A DNA stretch of 31,240 nt, taken from CAZMPJ01 sp964568455. GTDB lineage: Bacteria; Margulisbacteria; WOR-1; O2-12-FULL-45-9. How positions within the stretch are numbered: the stretch's first letter is position 1; every line of letters begins with the position of its first letter. The notes beneath the pieces are model-generated. The model searched no databases. It was given only the letters and a program-made list of their open reading frames with translations, and was not told the origin of the DNA. The translations under genes and the position numbers were made by a program. This document shows, in pieces, positions 1 through 11,300 of this stretch. The DNA lies in contig CAZMPJ010000013.1 in NCBI GenBank assembly GCA_964568455.1, positions 1 through 31,240 on the forward strand, written 5' to 3'.

Positions 1-102
1 CCCCAGAAAAGTATCACAAATACCCGAGTCCAGTCCTAATGGGGTTCATTTCAATCAATAGCAACATTTAAAGCACTTCGACCAGGAGCGCAGGTTTCTC
101 TT

Positions 103-3100
103 GTGCCCAAGCGTGCTGTAGCAATCAAGCAACTAAAACCTAATCGCCGCGGGAGCATAAAGGTTGGTTACAAAAATCTCACTTTTGGCTTAGGCGACCT
201 TGATCGTTCTCCTTATGGTCAAGATTTAAGACAAGGAAGAATGTTTTTACTGGTAACCACAGAAGCTCTTGTTTTTACTCGACTAAAAACAGGCTGTCAG
301 TTTCAATCCTCTTCTCTGGCAGCAATCAATGCCAACCCTAATGCATATTTAGAAACAGTGGAAACTATTAGGCTGCATCAAGATGGTAGCTTAAGTTGTA
401 ATGACAAGGCTATTCTTAAGAAAGGGAAAATTGTCAGAGCCACTAAGAACTCTGATCCATCTGTTCATATAACACTTAAACGGCATTCTCCTGCTTTTGG
501 CCAGATAGAAGGGTCTATGAATTATCAAGCCACACAAGTAAGAGCTACTTTTGTTTTTGGCAAATTAGTTTTACGTGCCAGCGTGGATACTAGAAGGCGT
601 TATGGTCAAGCCTTAAAAGAAGGAAGAATTTTGGTGCGAGCAAATGTTTGTCAAGGTCAAGAAAAAGCAAAATTATATTTAAAAGAAAAAAATCCTAAAG
701 ATCCTGCCAAACCGAAACTAAAATTAATTGCTACGGTTGAAGGGGTTGATATAGAAAAGTCTAGCACAGTAAAGCTGGAAGATATTCTTGAGGAGTTTGC
801 AGCTTATGTTTGGCATTTTTCATCTGATAGTGAAGCGCGAGGGATAAAATGGAAGGCCCTAACCACTCGTTTTGATCGTGCAAGCAAAAAACATCTTTGG
901 GACGGAACAGGCTTTGATGTAGAGCTTTGTTTATCTAAGAGAACCTGGAAAGTAGTTAAAGAAGTAAAAGGCAAAAAAATAACACTCTACACTGTAAACT
1001 TTGATAAAGACGGTTATTTTTTACAAGCTGACGGCCAGCGTTACCAAAAAGACGGTCAAGAAGTTTCCTTTCTTGAAAAGCGCTCTGAAGACGAATTTAT
1101 AAACTTTTGGGATATTGTGGCTTCTGGATATTCGACCGCCTTAACCTCTTCCTTAGAACAAGCAATAGTAGCGGCACAAAAACTACAAAAAGTTAGCTTG
1201 GAAATTGCAATTTCAACTGCCAGGACAAAATTCATGACTAATAAGCTGGATATTGGTTTTAAAAATGCACACAAGAAGGCTTTGTTGGAAGGTCAGGGGT
1301 GCAAAGCTACGCTGACCCGAAAAAGCTTAAAACTGGAAAAAATTACAGATGATCCAAAACAAGCAGCGGTTTATGAAGTAAAATTAGACAAAGATGGTTT
1401 TTTTCTTTTGCCAGATGGCAAGCGTTATCTAAAAAACGGGCAACCAGTTAGCCCCTTTGTTTTGAGGGCAAAAAGGTTATACGTAAACTTTTGGGATATG
1501 GTTTATCCCCATAATATTAAGCCAGGTCTTCCTGCGCCAGAGTTTTTAGAAGCTGCTCCATTTACAGTCCACGAACTTGCTACTTGCTTAGAGGTAGTGT
1601 TGCAAGCACCTTATCAACCCCAAGCTTTATTAGTAGAGGCAGAGTTTTCTAAAGAAGGCATTCTTTCTTTTGAAACCCCTAAAAAGACCTTGGCTATTTA
1701 TTGTCAGGCCCTATTAAATCAATCTGTAGGACAAACAGCCTTGCTACATTTTGAATACAACGGCAAGGCTGATCCTGTGCTGCGAGTTTATGATCCGCAA
1801 AAGAAAGATCAGCCGCTGGCTACCTTCTTTTTTGATCGGGAGCTGCAATTATTTTATTTCTACCACCGCTACGCAAAAGCAGGAGAAATAGAAGAGCGCT
1901 ACTATATAGTAAACTTTATGGATGGGCCTAGGGTAGATTTTAAAAACGTGTTTTTCCACAAAGCTACTAGAATGCTTGGTGATATTTTATTAGTAATTAC
2001 TGAAAACGGAAAATGGACCGGTTGTAAGAATAAAGATTTTAATTCTATTGCCAATGCTTCTATGTTAGACGAAGAAGCAAAGCTTATAGGTGTGGCAGTT
2101 GGGGCAAATAGGCCTAACCCAAAACATTTAGCCCAAGCCACTGGATATGTAGGCACAAAATCGGGATCTTGGGTTTATGTAGAGCAGGGATTTGTGACTA
2201 GAGAAGTTGCTGGTGATGGAACCAGCTTTAAAGACCCTGCTTATTATCAGGTGGTAAGAAATCCAGATTGGTCTGTGCATATGAGCGGCAAAGAAAAAAC
2301 CAGGGGAGCTGACCGAACCGATTTAAAAATATTTGAAAGACTTTGGACCCACTTTTTTGTAAGGGATTGTGACAACGCTACCCCTACAGAATTTTATACT
2401 ATCTTGGACAGACAGGAAGTTACAGCCAGATTTGACCGTGCTACTTTTGATCCAGACACTTTTGTTTCTCGACCGGTTTCCGCGGTAAGAGTAGATAATC
2501 GGGTTGAATTATTTAGAGTTTTTGAGCCTTATTTTGATCCCTTAACTCGCCAGATTGCAGATTTAATGATGCAGGCTCATAACCGAGGACAATACAATCC
2601 TTATTTGCGTGCTGCAGCAGACACAGCTTACGAACTTTATAAAGCCAAGCCAGGAGCAGAAGGATTAGCGGCTGCCATGCTGCAAATCGGAGTTATAAAA
2701 AGCATTTTAGAATCTAAACCACGAACAGCTTTGTCAGCACCGCAACCAGTGAAAAAAGTTCCAGCAAAGCCAGTAGCCAATGCTGCTCAGCCAAAAAAAG
2801 TAAGACCACCTAAACCAAGAAAGCCAAAACTAGCAGCTAGAAAAGTCACCAAAAAGAAAGCAAAAAGAAAAAGACTCAGCGCAGCGGAAAAGCGGCAGCG
2901 CCTGGCAGACGGATTAATTGCTGCGGCTGACTCTTTAAATGGAGGGCAGGCAGTAGCGAAAAAAGCAGCAGACATTATCATTGCCAGTGCTAGTTTAAAT
3001 GGTCATGTTAAGCTGGTTCAGGGTTTTGTTTTAAAAGCAATGAGGGCAGAAGAAGACCCAGAAGCAATTAGCCAGAGCATAGATTTTCTCCATTTTATTA

Positions 3101-3735
3101 TTTGTAATGGTTGTCCTGCAAAATTTAAAACACCCGCTTTAAATTTATATTTTGAAGCGCAAAAAAGAAAAGCTAAATACCGTCACAGAATGATCCAGTT
3201 AATTGAAGCAACCGTTCCTCAGCAACCAGCCGTCATAGATTTTTATGCTCAATTATTAAAACTTGCAGCGGGCAAGGAAAAGGCCGCATTATTAACTAAA
3301 ACTTTAATTGGTATTCTTTATTTAGATCGCAACTTTCCTGGTTTTTACGCAGACATGCTTCCTCAAGCCCAAAGCGCCTTTGATTTTTTACAGGCAGGAA
3401 AGATTGAAGGATTTTTAACTAAACGCAATTATATTGATCCTCGCAGCTCTACCTTTGTCGCGCGCCTAGATAGGGCTAGAAAAGAATTTAAAGAATTAAA
3501 AACAGAAAGCCTTTCTCGTTCTTTGGCTTTGGGTTTTGCTAATCAAATATTTAGATTGCTTGATCATCATGCTGAGCTTACTGTTCCTCTCCACAAGAAA
3601 TTAGGATCAGATTATCTAGCTGCTTACACTCTATCACGAGAAGCCGCAAGGATATTATTCGAAGAATGGGGCTATGACAAATCTTCCCCAGGTCTTCATT
3701 CCTCACTAAGAGCAAGATTAGCATCCATGAAATAA
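103..3735 (+). CDS. Large repeat protein of unknown function (1210 aa)
   Basis: I do not recognise a family. The frame is open from base 40, but the GTG at 103 is the only ATG/GTG/TTG in it before the conserved-looking body, so it is the likely start; an AGGAG lies upstream at about 15 bases, which is far. No signal peptide or membrane segment is visible, so it is probably cytoplasmic. The protein holds a repeated beta-rich module: residues about 253-338 and 374-467 match each other (both carry a DKDG(Y/F)FL stretch, a DG(Q/K)RY turn and a closing (I/V)NFWD(I/M)V), and looser relatives of the first part of the unit occur near residues 20-60 and 148-180. Residues about 875-930 form a Pro/Ala/Lys-rich, strongly basic linker like histone-H1 tails. 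The last 280 residues look all-helical. A nucleic-acid or polyanion contact through the basic linker is possible but is inference only. Confidence 0.8.
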   Translation: MPKRAVAIKQLKPNRRGSIKVGYKNLTFGLGDLDRSPYGQDLRQGRMFLLVTTEALVFTRLKTGCQFQSSSLAAINANPNAYLETVETIRLHQDGSLSCNDKAILKKGKIVRATKNSDPSVHITLKRHSPAFGQIEGSMNYQATQVRATFVFGKLVLRASVDTRRRYGQALKEGRILVRANVCQGQEKAKLYLKEKNPKDPAKPKLKLIATVEGVDIEKSSTVKLEDILEEFAAYVWHFSSDSEARGIKWKALTTRFDRASKKHLWDGTGFDVELCLSKRTWKVVKEVKGKKITLYTVNFDKDGYFLQADGQRYQKDGQEVSFLEKRSEDEFINFWDIVASGYSTALTSSLEQAIVAAQKLQKVSLEIAISTARTKFMTNKLDIGFKNAHKKALLEGQGCKATLTRKSLKLEKITDDPKQAAVYEVKLDKDGFFLLPDGKRYLKNGQPVSPFVLRAKRLYVNFWDMVYPHNIKPGLPAPEFLEAAPFTVHELATCLEVVLQAPYQPQALLVEAEFSKEGILSFETPKKTLAIYCQALLNQSVGQTALLHFEYNGKADPVLRVYDPQKKDQPLATFFFDRELQLFYFYHRYAKAGEIEERYYIVNFMDGPRVDFKNVFFHKATRMLGDILLVITENGKWTGCKNKDFNSIANASMLDEEAKLIGVAVGANRPNPKHLAQATGYVGTKSGSWVYVEQGFVTREVAGDGTSFKDPAYYQVVRNPDWSVHMSGKEKTRGADRTDLKIFERLWTHFFVRDCDNATPTEFYTILDRQEVTARFDRATFDPDTFVSRPVSAVRVDNRVELFRVFEPYFDPLTRQIADLMMQAHNRGQYNPYLRAAADTAYELYKAKPGAEGLAAAMLQIGVIKSILESKPRTALSAPQPVKKVPAKPVANAAQPKKVRPPKPRKPKLAARKVTKKKAKRKRLSAAEKRQRLADGLIAAADSLNGGQAVAKKAADIIIASASLNGHVKLVQGFVLKAMRAEEDPEAISQSIDFLHFIICNGCPAKFKTPALNLYFEAQKRKAKYRHRMIQLIEATVPQQPAVIDFYAQLLKLAAGKEKAALLTKTLIGILYLDRNFPGFYADMLPQAQSAFDFLQAGKIEGFLTKRNYIDPRSSTFVARLDRARKEFKELKTESLSRSLALGFANQIFRLLDHHAELTVPLHKKLGSDYLAAYTLSREAARILFEEWGYDKSSPGLHSSLRARLASMK

Positions 3736-3767
3736 AATTAAATCAATTCCAATAACATTACAATTTC

Positions 3768-3776
3768 TGATATAAT
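3768..3776 (+). promoter_or_regulatory. Extended -10 promoter (TGATATAAT) of the helicase gene
   Basis: A perfect extended -10 (TGN-TATAAT) ends six bases before the GTG start codon at 3783. Transcription normally starts about 6-8 bases after the -10 hexamer, so the mRNA should begin at or next to the GTG, giving a leaderless message. No Shine-Dalgarno sequence is present, which fits. Confidence 0.65.
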
Positions 3777-3782
3777 TAAATT

Positions 3783-5870
3783 GTGCCTCACAAATACAAA
3801 CTAAAAACCCATTTTAATAGTCCCAATAATTTTCGCATTGATTACGAAAAAGAATTAACTGAAGAGCAGTTAAAAGTTGTCACAGCCTCAAGCGGGCCGA
3901 TGTTAGTAATTGCTGGGGCGGGGTCAGGCAAAACTAGAACAGCTACTTACCGCGTGGCTTACTTGGTTGAATCCGGAGTTCCCTTAGACCGGATACTTTT
4001 AGTTACTTTTACCAACAAAGCGGCTAAAGAAATGTTGTCACGGGTTGAGATGCTGCTCAAGTGCGATGTAAGAGGAATTTGGGGTGGGACCTTTCACCAC
4101 ATTGGCAATAGGATTTTAAGAAAGCATGCTAAATTAATTGGCTATGAATCTAATTTCACCATTCTTGATCGAGGAGACTCAAAACAATTAGTTGATAGTT
4201 GTGTGGTGGAAGCCAATGTTGATACTAAAGCTCGCAGATTTCCCAAAAGCGATGCCATGCTTTCGATTTTTAGTTTAGCCATCAATACCCAAAGAGAAAT
4301 TGCTGATGTGGTTGCTTATAATTATCCGCAGTTTGAGCCATTAACTTCTGAAATTGAAAAAATCAACAATCTTTATCAAAAAAGAAAACAAAAACAAAAT
4401 TTAATGGATTTTGATGACCTTTTAGTCAATTGGTTAAAACTCTTGCAGAAAAACAAAGACATTGCCGAAAAATATTCAGCTAAATTCCTGCATGTATTAG
4501 TCGACGAATACCAGGATACCAACTTAATCCAGGCCCAGATCATGGATATTATGGCCAGAAAGCATCGCAATATAATGGTAGTGGGCGATGACTCACAATC
4601 AATCTATTCTTTCCGTGGGGCGCATTTTAAAAACATTATTAAGTTCCCTAAGGTTTATCAAGACGCCAGAATGTTTAAGCTAGAACTTAATCATCGCTCG
4701 GTGCCAGAAATTTTAAGCTTAGCTAACGAATCAATTTCTTTGGCCAAAGAAAAGTTTGATAAAACTTTGCAGCCTAATCGGCCAGGTGGGCAAAAGCCGG
4801 TTTTAATTCCGGTTAACACGGTACAGGAGCAAGCCGCGTTTATTGCCCAGAGAATGCTGGAGTTGCGCGAAGAAGGTTTGGGCTTAAACGATATGGCCGT
4901 GCTTTATCGCTCGCATTATCAATCAATGGAAGTGCAAATGGAGCTGACTAAGCGAGGCATCCCGTTTGAAATAAGGTCTGGTTTGCGATTTTTTGAAGAA
5001 GCGCATATTAAAGATGTTTTAGCCCATTTAAAAATATTCCATAACCACTATGATGAAATTTCCTGGACCAGAATTTTAAAATTACTGGATAAAGTAGGGC
5101 CCAGAACCGCGGAAAAGATTTTTAAACATATTAGCCAGGCAATTGACCCGATGAAAGAGATTTACTCTGCTAAAACTTATGCCATGGTGCCGGTGGCGGG
5201 GCAGAGGGGGTTTAAATCTTTTGTTTCGTTGCTAATGAAGCTGTCAGACTATGAGAATAATCCGTCGGAAATGATTAAAATTGTTTATGAATCAAGCTAT
5301 TCCGAATATTTAAAAAACAAATACCCTAATTTTCAAGAAAGACTGGAAGATTTGGAACAATTAGGCAGCTACTCTATCCAATTTAAAACCCTAGAAGAGA
5401 TTTTAAGTTCTTTGGCCTTGGTTTCTGGTATTGAATCTGAAACTGTGGTTGATGGTAGTCCCAACGAAAAAGAAGCTTGTGTGCTTTCCACCGTTCATCA
5501 GGCTAAAGGACTCGAATGGAAAGTGGTTTTTATAGTTTGGTTAGCAGACGGAAAGTTTCCTTCTTATTTAAGCTTTGGTAAAGAATCTGAAATGGAAGAA
5601 GAGCGGCGTTTATTTTATGTAGCCGTTACTCGAGCCAAGGACGAGCTCTATCTTTTATATCCGCTGATCCATTCTGGCTACGAAGGCCAAGTTTTACTTA
5701 AAACTTCGCGCTATATTGAAGAAGTGCCAGAATCACTTTATGAAAGATGGGATATTGAAGAGGATGCCGGGTTTGAAACGGAAACCGATATTTCAGACTA
5801 TAAGCATACGAGTGTTACTGATGATGATTTTGAGGCAATTGATATTTCGCAAATGGATTTTATGAAGTAA
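3783..5870 (+). CDS. UvrD/PcrA/Rep-family ATP-dependent 3'-5' DNA helicase
   Basis: Superfamily 1A helicase of 695 residues, close to the usual length of Rep/PcrA. The expected motifs come in order: Q-motif LTEEQL (25-30), Walker A GAGSGKT (45-51), motif Ia TFTNKAAKEM (75-84), Walker B DEYQDTN, motif III VVGDDSQSIYSFRGA, motif IV LNHRS, motif V HQAKGLEWKVV and motif VI EEERRLFYVAVTRAKDELYL. Proteins of this family unwind DNA in repair, restart of stalled forks and removal of bound proteins. No nuclease domain follows, so it is not an AddA/RecB type. The C-terminal tail (about 50 residues) is acidic and poor in motifs; in PcrA/UvrD this part often binds RNA polymerase, but no Tudor-like fold can be claimed here. 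The start is GTG directly after an extended -10, without a ribosome-binding site. Its 3' end overlaps the convergent gene on the other strand by 11 bases. Whether it is the orthologue of pcrA, uvrD or rep cannot be decided from motifs. Confidence 0.95.
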   Translation: MPHKYKLKTHFNSPNNFRIDYEKELTEEQLKVVTASSGPMLVIAGAGSGKTRTATYRVAYLVESGVPLDRILLVTFTNKAAKEMLSRVEMLLKCDVRGIWGGTFHHIGNRILRKHAKLIGYESNFTILDRGDSKQLVDSCVVEANVDTKARRFPKSDAMLSIFSLAINTQREIADVVAYNYPQFEPLTSEIEKINNLYQKRKQKQNLMDFDDLLVNWLKLLQKNKDIAEKYSAKFLHVLVDEYQDTNLIQAQIMDIMARKHRNIMVVGDDSQSIYSFRGAHFKNIIKFPKVYQDARMFKLELNHRSVPEILSLANESISLAKEKFDKTLQPNRPGGQKPVLIPVNTVQEQAAFIAQRMLELREEGLGLNDMAVLYRSHYQSMEVQMELTKRGIPFEIRSGLRFFEEAHIKDVLAHLKIFHNHYDEISWTRILKLLDKVGPRTAEKIFKHISQAIDPMKEIYSAKTYAMVPVAGQRGFKSFVSLLMKLSDYENNPSEMIKIVYESSYSEYLKNKYPNFQERLEDLEQLGSYSIQFKTLEEILSSLALVSGIESETVVDGSPNEKEACVLSTVHQAKGLEWKVVFIVWLADGKFPSYLSFGKESEMEEERRLFYVAVTRAKDELYLLYPLIHSGYEGQVLLKTSRYIEEVPESLYERWDIEEDAGFETETDISDYKHTSVTDDDFEAIDISQMDFMK

Positions 5871-8373
5871 AGGCTTGGAGTGCTTCGATTAATTGAGTAA
5901 TTTCTTCGTTAGCAGATTTCCCTCCTAAAAGCTCTATCAAAGACTCTCGATCCGATTGTCCGGTTGCTTCTGCAATCCCCAAATCTTCTTCTGTTTCGCA
6001 ATTTTTAAGAGCAGCCATAAAATTTCTAATCCAAACCAGAAAACTTTCTTGATCATCAAGCGCATTATAAATTATAGTTGCTAAATAACAGTTATGAGTA
6101 TTATTAGGTTTGTGTTTATGTACTATAATAGCCAGCTCAGCAGCTCTTCTTAAAAATGGTTCTGGCTTATGGTCATCAGCAATATTAATGTAAAGCTGGA
6201 TAGCGGTGTTTGCTAAAGCGTAAATATCTTTTTCATCAGTTTTAGCGATGGCTTTTTCAATATATTCTACTGCTAAATCGTGGTTACCTTGCTGCCAATT
6301 ATAAACACCCAAAGCTCTGTCAACATGTTTTGATTCTGGGTCAATTGCCTGGGCTTTTTTAATGTATTGATCAGCTAACTCAAACTTATCTTTGTGAGCA
6401 AACTCTTCTGCTGCAATACAATAATTAAGCACTCGCAATCTATCTGCTTCTCCTTCTGGAGCTGCTTCAGCCGCCTCTTCGACTTGTTTTTCTACACCGG
6501 CAACATCACCTCTTCTGACTGCCTCGATTAAACGGGCAGAGGGATCAGCGTATAACCGCATATAGATTCTATGAGCAAACATGTAGGCTATTTCGCCCTT
6601 ACGCCCATAAGCTGCTTGAGGAAGATTCAAAAGTTTGTCTATATCGGCTTTTTTATCCGGGAAGATTACACCTTCATCTTCAATGGCAACGCAAAGCATA
6701 AAACCCTCGCTAAAGCTAAATCTCCTTCCTTGTGACATGCGTTGGACAATATTGTTTAAAATTTCATCCTTGAGCACTTGGCAGAGCTCTTGCAAAGAAG
6801 CATCTTCAATTTGCGGCGCAAGAGCAAAAAGAAGGGCATAACCAGAAGGGCTTTGTCTAAAGCCGCTTATAGATGAGATGACTTCTTCTAAAACTTTTTG
6901 AGCCAAAGCAAGCGGTTTTTTATTGAGCCAGGCAGCTAATTCTGGTGCTGCTTGCGGTTGAGGTAAAAGCAAATGTTTTAATTGTTGGGCCACAGCAAAA
7001 CAATCTTTGTTAACATCATCAAACAATTTGCCGCCATCACCGGTTTTAAAAGCAGGTTCTTCTCCTTTTTTCTTTTGTTTTGATTCACCGCTTGCGTCGA
7101 TCATTGTTTGAGCTTTACCTATCGTGGCTTTTGTTTCTGCTAAAGCGCGTTCCCAAAGATCTCTAAATTGTTGTAATATGGCCAGCTCTTTTTCCATTTC
7201 TTTTCTTTCTAGCTTCCTAATTGCTTGAGAATAAGTTTTTGTATCCGGATCAAAGCCAATAGCATGGTTGTAGCAAGTTTTAGCGGAATCATTATTGTCT
7301 GATTGTTCATGAAACTGTCCTTCCAAATACCAAAAATAGGCTGCTTCTTTTGGTAAGCTTAACCCTTTAGTGGCTTTTCTTGTTTCTAAGCAAAGTTCAA
7401 TATATAAACTAGTTTTATCTTGTTCTTGAGCTTGTTTGAGCAGTTCTTCTGCTAAACGCAAGATACCTAAATGAGCCATAAGCCGAAGTAATGGAGCAAG
7501 TCTTTGCGCGCTGGCAGCATTATCCTCTAATTGATCGACGATGGCCTGGACATTTTGGCGCAGTCTACCTTTGCAAGCTTCGCGAGCTGGTTTTTTGTCT
7601 TTGTCTTCTTCAATTGAGCCAATAGGACCACATAATGTTTCTGCGTCTGCTAATAATTCGTCTAAAGGTTTTTCAAAAGCAGCTTTTACTCGGGCAGCCA
7701 TGGTTTGAGGAAAATTTTCTCTGGCTCCTGCTAGCTCTCTAGCAAACACGCTGTTAGTGGTTGATTCTGGGGTAGGAGCAACAACAACCGGCGCTTGATC
7801 AATACCAATTAAAATATCTCTTGGTTCAAGAGTTGCTCCTTCCAATCGATGAGAACTAAAAATTATTTCCAACTCTGCCTTAGTTACTTCCTGGCCAATC
7901 TCAATTGTTTTTGCTCCAGGAGTGGTTCTATCCCATTCTTCTAACCTGGCTTTTACCGCATCAGTAATGCGAATTTCTTTTAATAAGTTGGCTATTCCTT
8001 TTACCTGCCAAGTTCTTTGTTTTATAAATACGGATAAATCATAAGTGGAAATAGCTTTGGCCCCTGTTTTCTGGCCCCGAATTAGTCCAGGTAGGTCAGA
8101 AGTAGCAAAAACTTCAGATAAGGCTAGTTCGCTTATCTGCATGACGTGAATTACATTGATTCCTTTTTTGCCAAGAGCTTCAATAGCTCTGTCTACCAGG
8201 CCACTTACTTTTATGCGGTTTATCATTGGAGTTAAGTAGGAGGTGGGAAATCTTTGAATACCATTGAGACGAATGCCTGCCTCACTGAGTGCCGCGGCTA
8301 AAGGAATTCCTCTTTTGGCAGCAGGCCTAGCTGTAGCCGTAGGCGGGGTTGGTGTTACAGGACGTGATTTCAT
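5860..8373 (-). CDS. TPR-repeat protein, downstream member of a tandem paralogous pair (837 aa)
   Basis: Helix-rich protein with TPR-like units near residues 335-385 and 650-790 (for example the unit reading FELADQYIKKAQAIDP). The first 50 residues include a Pro/Thr/Ala-rich low-complexity start; no signal peptide is seen. It is a paralogue of the gene just upstream: both have the segment beginning EST(T/V)N, then PQT(M/I)A, VKAAF(E/G)K and a KP(A/V)REA.KGRLR.N stretch at about residues 200-280, followed by matching helical repeats with EGQ(F/L)(H/N)E. It starts inside the upstream stop codon (ATGA overlap), which indicates one transcript and coupled translation. Its 3' end overlaps the helicase gene by 11 bases on the opposite strand. 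TPRs usually mediate protein-protein contacts; the partner and role are unknown. Confidence 0.88.
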   Translation of the reverse strand: MKSRPVTPTPPTATARPAAKRGIPLAAALSEAGIRLNGIQRFPTSYLTPMINRIKVSGLVDRAIEALGKKGINVIHVMQISELALSEVFATSDLPGLIRGQKTGAKAISTYDLSVFIKQRTWQVKGIANLLKEIRITDAVKARLEEWDRTTPGAKTIEIGQEVTKAELEIIFSSHRLEGATLEPRDILIGIDQAPVVVAPTPESTTNSVFARELAGARENFPQTMAARVKAAFEKPLDELLADAETLCGPIGSIEEDKDKKPAREACKGRLRQNVQAIVDQLEDNAASAQRLAPLLRLMAHLGILRLAEELLKQAQEQDKTSLYIELCLETRKATKGLSLPKEAAYFWYLEGQFHEQSDNNDSAKTCYNHAIGFDPDTKTYSQAIRKLERKEMEKELAILQQFRDLWERALAETKATIGKAQTMIDASGESKQKKKGEEPAFKTGDGGKLFDDVNKDCFAVAQQLKHLLLPQPQAAPELAAWLNKKPLALAQKVLEEVISSISGFRQSPSGYALLFALAPQIEDASLQELCQVLKDEILNNIVQRMSQGRRFSFSEGFMLCVAIEDEGVIFPDKKADIDKLLNLPQAAYGRKGEIAYMFAHRIYMRLYADPSARLIEAVRRGDVAGVEKQVEEAAEAAPEGEADRLRVLNYCIAAEEFAHKDKFELADQYIKKAQAIDPESKHVDRALGVYNWQQGNHDLAVEYIEKAIAKTDEKDIYALANTAIQLYINIADDHKPEPFLRRAAELAIIVHKHKPNNTHNCYLATIIYNALDDQESFLVWIRNFMAALKNCETEEDLGIAEATGQSDRESLIELLGGKSANEEITQLIEALQAFTS

Positions 8374-11300
8374 TGCGTTAAATTCTTTAGCTCTTCTGGA
8401 ATTTTTTTAAGGCTGGCCAGTGCTTGCCAGATAAAAGGTTGATAGCTTTGACTTTTGTGCAATTGCTGCAACAAGGTTAACAGCGTGGGGCTGGCATAAG
8501 TGCTAACGTAAAAACCAATAATTAATTTATAAACGTTAATGTCTAAGAGCACGCTTGACTTTGCTCCTTGCATGCGGAGGATAGCAGAGGCCAAAGCAGT
8601 AATTGCTTCTTCTGCTCTGCTTGGATCATTTAAATCAGTATAAAGAGTGTGGCAAATATTAACATGTGATGTAATAAAATCAGGATCAGCTTTAATTGAT
8701 TTTCTCCAAAGCTCGAGCGCACGCGGATGATTTTCTAAGGTGCTATATAGCAGGGCCTTTTGTTGGAGAACAGTTGCCATTGACAGCCCTTCTTGTCCCG
8801 CGCGATCAAAAGCTTCTAAAGCCTCTTTTATCAGTAGATTTCTTTCTTCTCCATCGTTTTCTGGTGCACAGAAAAGACAAAACGAACCATATAGGTTAAA
8901 AACCGAAGCCCTCATGGGAACGCCTTCGGTAAAAATCCCATCTTTAATGGTGTGGTCAAAATCTCCTTTCAGAGGGGTTAGTTCATCTACAAGTGGTTTT
9001 ACTTGTTGAACCCTTTCTGTGCTTAAGAGTAGTTCGGCCAAAGATAATTTTGCATAATTGCTTGCCTTGCTTTCGGGCTTAGCAAATTTAATTACCAGTC
9101 CTAGTATTTTTTCTGCTTTTTCCAGGTCGCCAGCAAGTAAAAGTCTTCTGCCAAGGTCAACCAAAAGCAGGCCTCGATCGCCAAGATTTTGCTGTTCTTC
9201 AATCGCGGCAAAGGCTAAAGATTCAAGTTTGTCGATTTGTTCAATAATTTTATTCCAATGACCCCGTAAATTCCCCATGTCAAAACATGGATAAAGATCT
9301 TCTAAAAAATCAAGGCCCATGGGTATTAAATATTTTGCATTGTTTTCTTCGTAAGGATGTTCTTGTGCGCGAGTAAAACAGGCAATAAACTTGTCAACGT
9401 GGTCTAAGGCGAGATCAACAGCCTTTAAAGTGAAAAGCATTGAGCCTGCTAAGCCAAAAGCGTAAGCATCAAAACGTCTGATTTCTGCTGCCATTGATAA
9501 TAATTCTAAGCCCCTTTGCCAATCTTCAGCCGTGCTTTGTCGGTTAATATAAACATGAGCAAGCATCATGGCTACTTTAGCGGCTTCTTGTTGGTTGCTG
9601 GGTTGTATTTTTTCTAAAGCTTTTTCTCCGTGCTCAATGGCCTGGTCGCGCTCTTCTTGGCTAAGATAATAAACACATAGGGCTTTGTCTATGTGCCAAG
9701 AATCCGGGTCGATTTTTCTGGCAGCTTCAATTTGGACCAGGGCTTGCTTATGTCGTCCTTGTTGTATTAAAATTGCGGCAGCATCACAGTGAGTGGTACA
9801 GAGCACTCTCTGGCCCTGTTCTTCTGGCATGGCTTCTGCAAACTCTGTTGCTGCAGCAAATACAGCCTCTATCTCTCCCCCTTGTTTGCCTGCCTCGGCC
9901 ATCTTGTTTAAGGGAGCAGTTATTAACCTTTGGACAATAGGTCTTACAAATAGTTGACCCAGGGCAGCTTTTCCTGATATTGCAGCTAAGGGCAAGTTAT
10001 GCATAAATCTTAATGCTTTCATTCTGTCTGGAAACAAAAAGCCAGCTTCAATGCCTAGACAAAGGAAAAACCCTTCGCAAATCAAGATATTTTTTTTGTT
10101 GCCAATGCAGTGAGTAATATTATCCAGGAGAGTATAAAGCCAGCTTTCACACAGATCAATAAATACTTCTTTTGCTTCCAAAAGGGGTTGCAAGGCATAT
10201 AATACTGAATAAGCTGCCGCGCGTTCTTCCGCTCTTGTGCAGGAAATTAAAACATCTTCTAAAACAGTAACAGCTAATTGTTCTTCTTGATTAAGTAGCC
10301 AATGAGCTATGGATGTTACGCTTTCGGCACTGGGGAAAATCAAGTCTTTGGCAAGGCGGGCTGCCTCAAAAGCATCTTTGTCCAGGGCTTTCCACAAGGC
10401 AGTGTTGCCTGGAAAAACGAACTTAGCATCAGCTTTTGGGGGATTAGCTTCTGTTCTATATGCTTGAAAAATATCTTCGCCAACTCTTACTAATAATCTT
10501 TTTTGTTGTTCAGCTATTTGTTGCCATAAGTCTTCAAACTCTTTTCTTATAGCTTTTTGCCCTGCTTGTTCGGTTTCTTTAAGTCGCCTGATAGCAGCAC
10601 GATAAGGTTTTTGGTTGTCTAATTCTTTTGCTTTTCTGTAGCACTCCAGCGCTTCATCGGATAATCCCAACTCCTCATTTAATTGGCCTTCCAGATAATA
10701 AAATAAAGCTTGTTCTTCTGGTTCTGCGCTTTCAATTAGTTGTTTGTTAAGCAGAGAAAACAAAGCCAATTTACCTTGCTCCTTTGCTTCGGCTAATAAC
10801 AGTTCTCCTAAACGAATTGTTCCTAAACTTTTTAGTAAAGTAATTAAAGGAGTAAGCTTCTGTGCGCTTTTTGGACTATCTTCTTCTACTTGCCTAATAA
10901 TTTCTGCGGCGTTTGCCCTAAGCCTGCCTTTTAAAGCTTCGCGAACTGGTTTTCTGTCCTTGCCTTCCAGAGTTTCTATGGAGGAAGCCAATCCCCTTAA
11001 ATCAGAGGCTAAGCCATCTAGCGATTTACCAAAAGCGGCCTTAACGGCCTTAGCGATAGTTTGTGGTCTTGCTGCCAAAGCTTCCTGCAATTGTTCTGCC
11101 ATTATGCCATTGACAGTTGATTCTGGAGCAGCTTGTTGTTCTTGTTGTTTTTTATAACCAATTAAAAGAGCAGATTTTTCAAAGCTTATGTCGGGAAATT
11201 CTGTGCTTAAAAAAGCAGTTTCTACTTGTTCGCGAGTAGTTCCTGTGGCAATACGTAATATTGGCCTGGTTATTCTCTTGTCCCATTCAACTAGTTTGTC

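Noticed and set aside
10744..11157. Plus-strand frame of 137 codons
   Set aside because: It is antisense to the TPR gene; composition and lack of signals mark it as a shadow frame.
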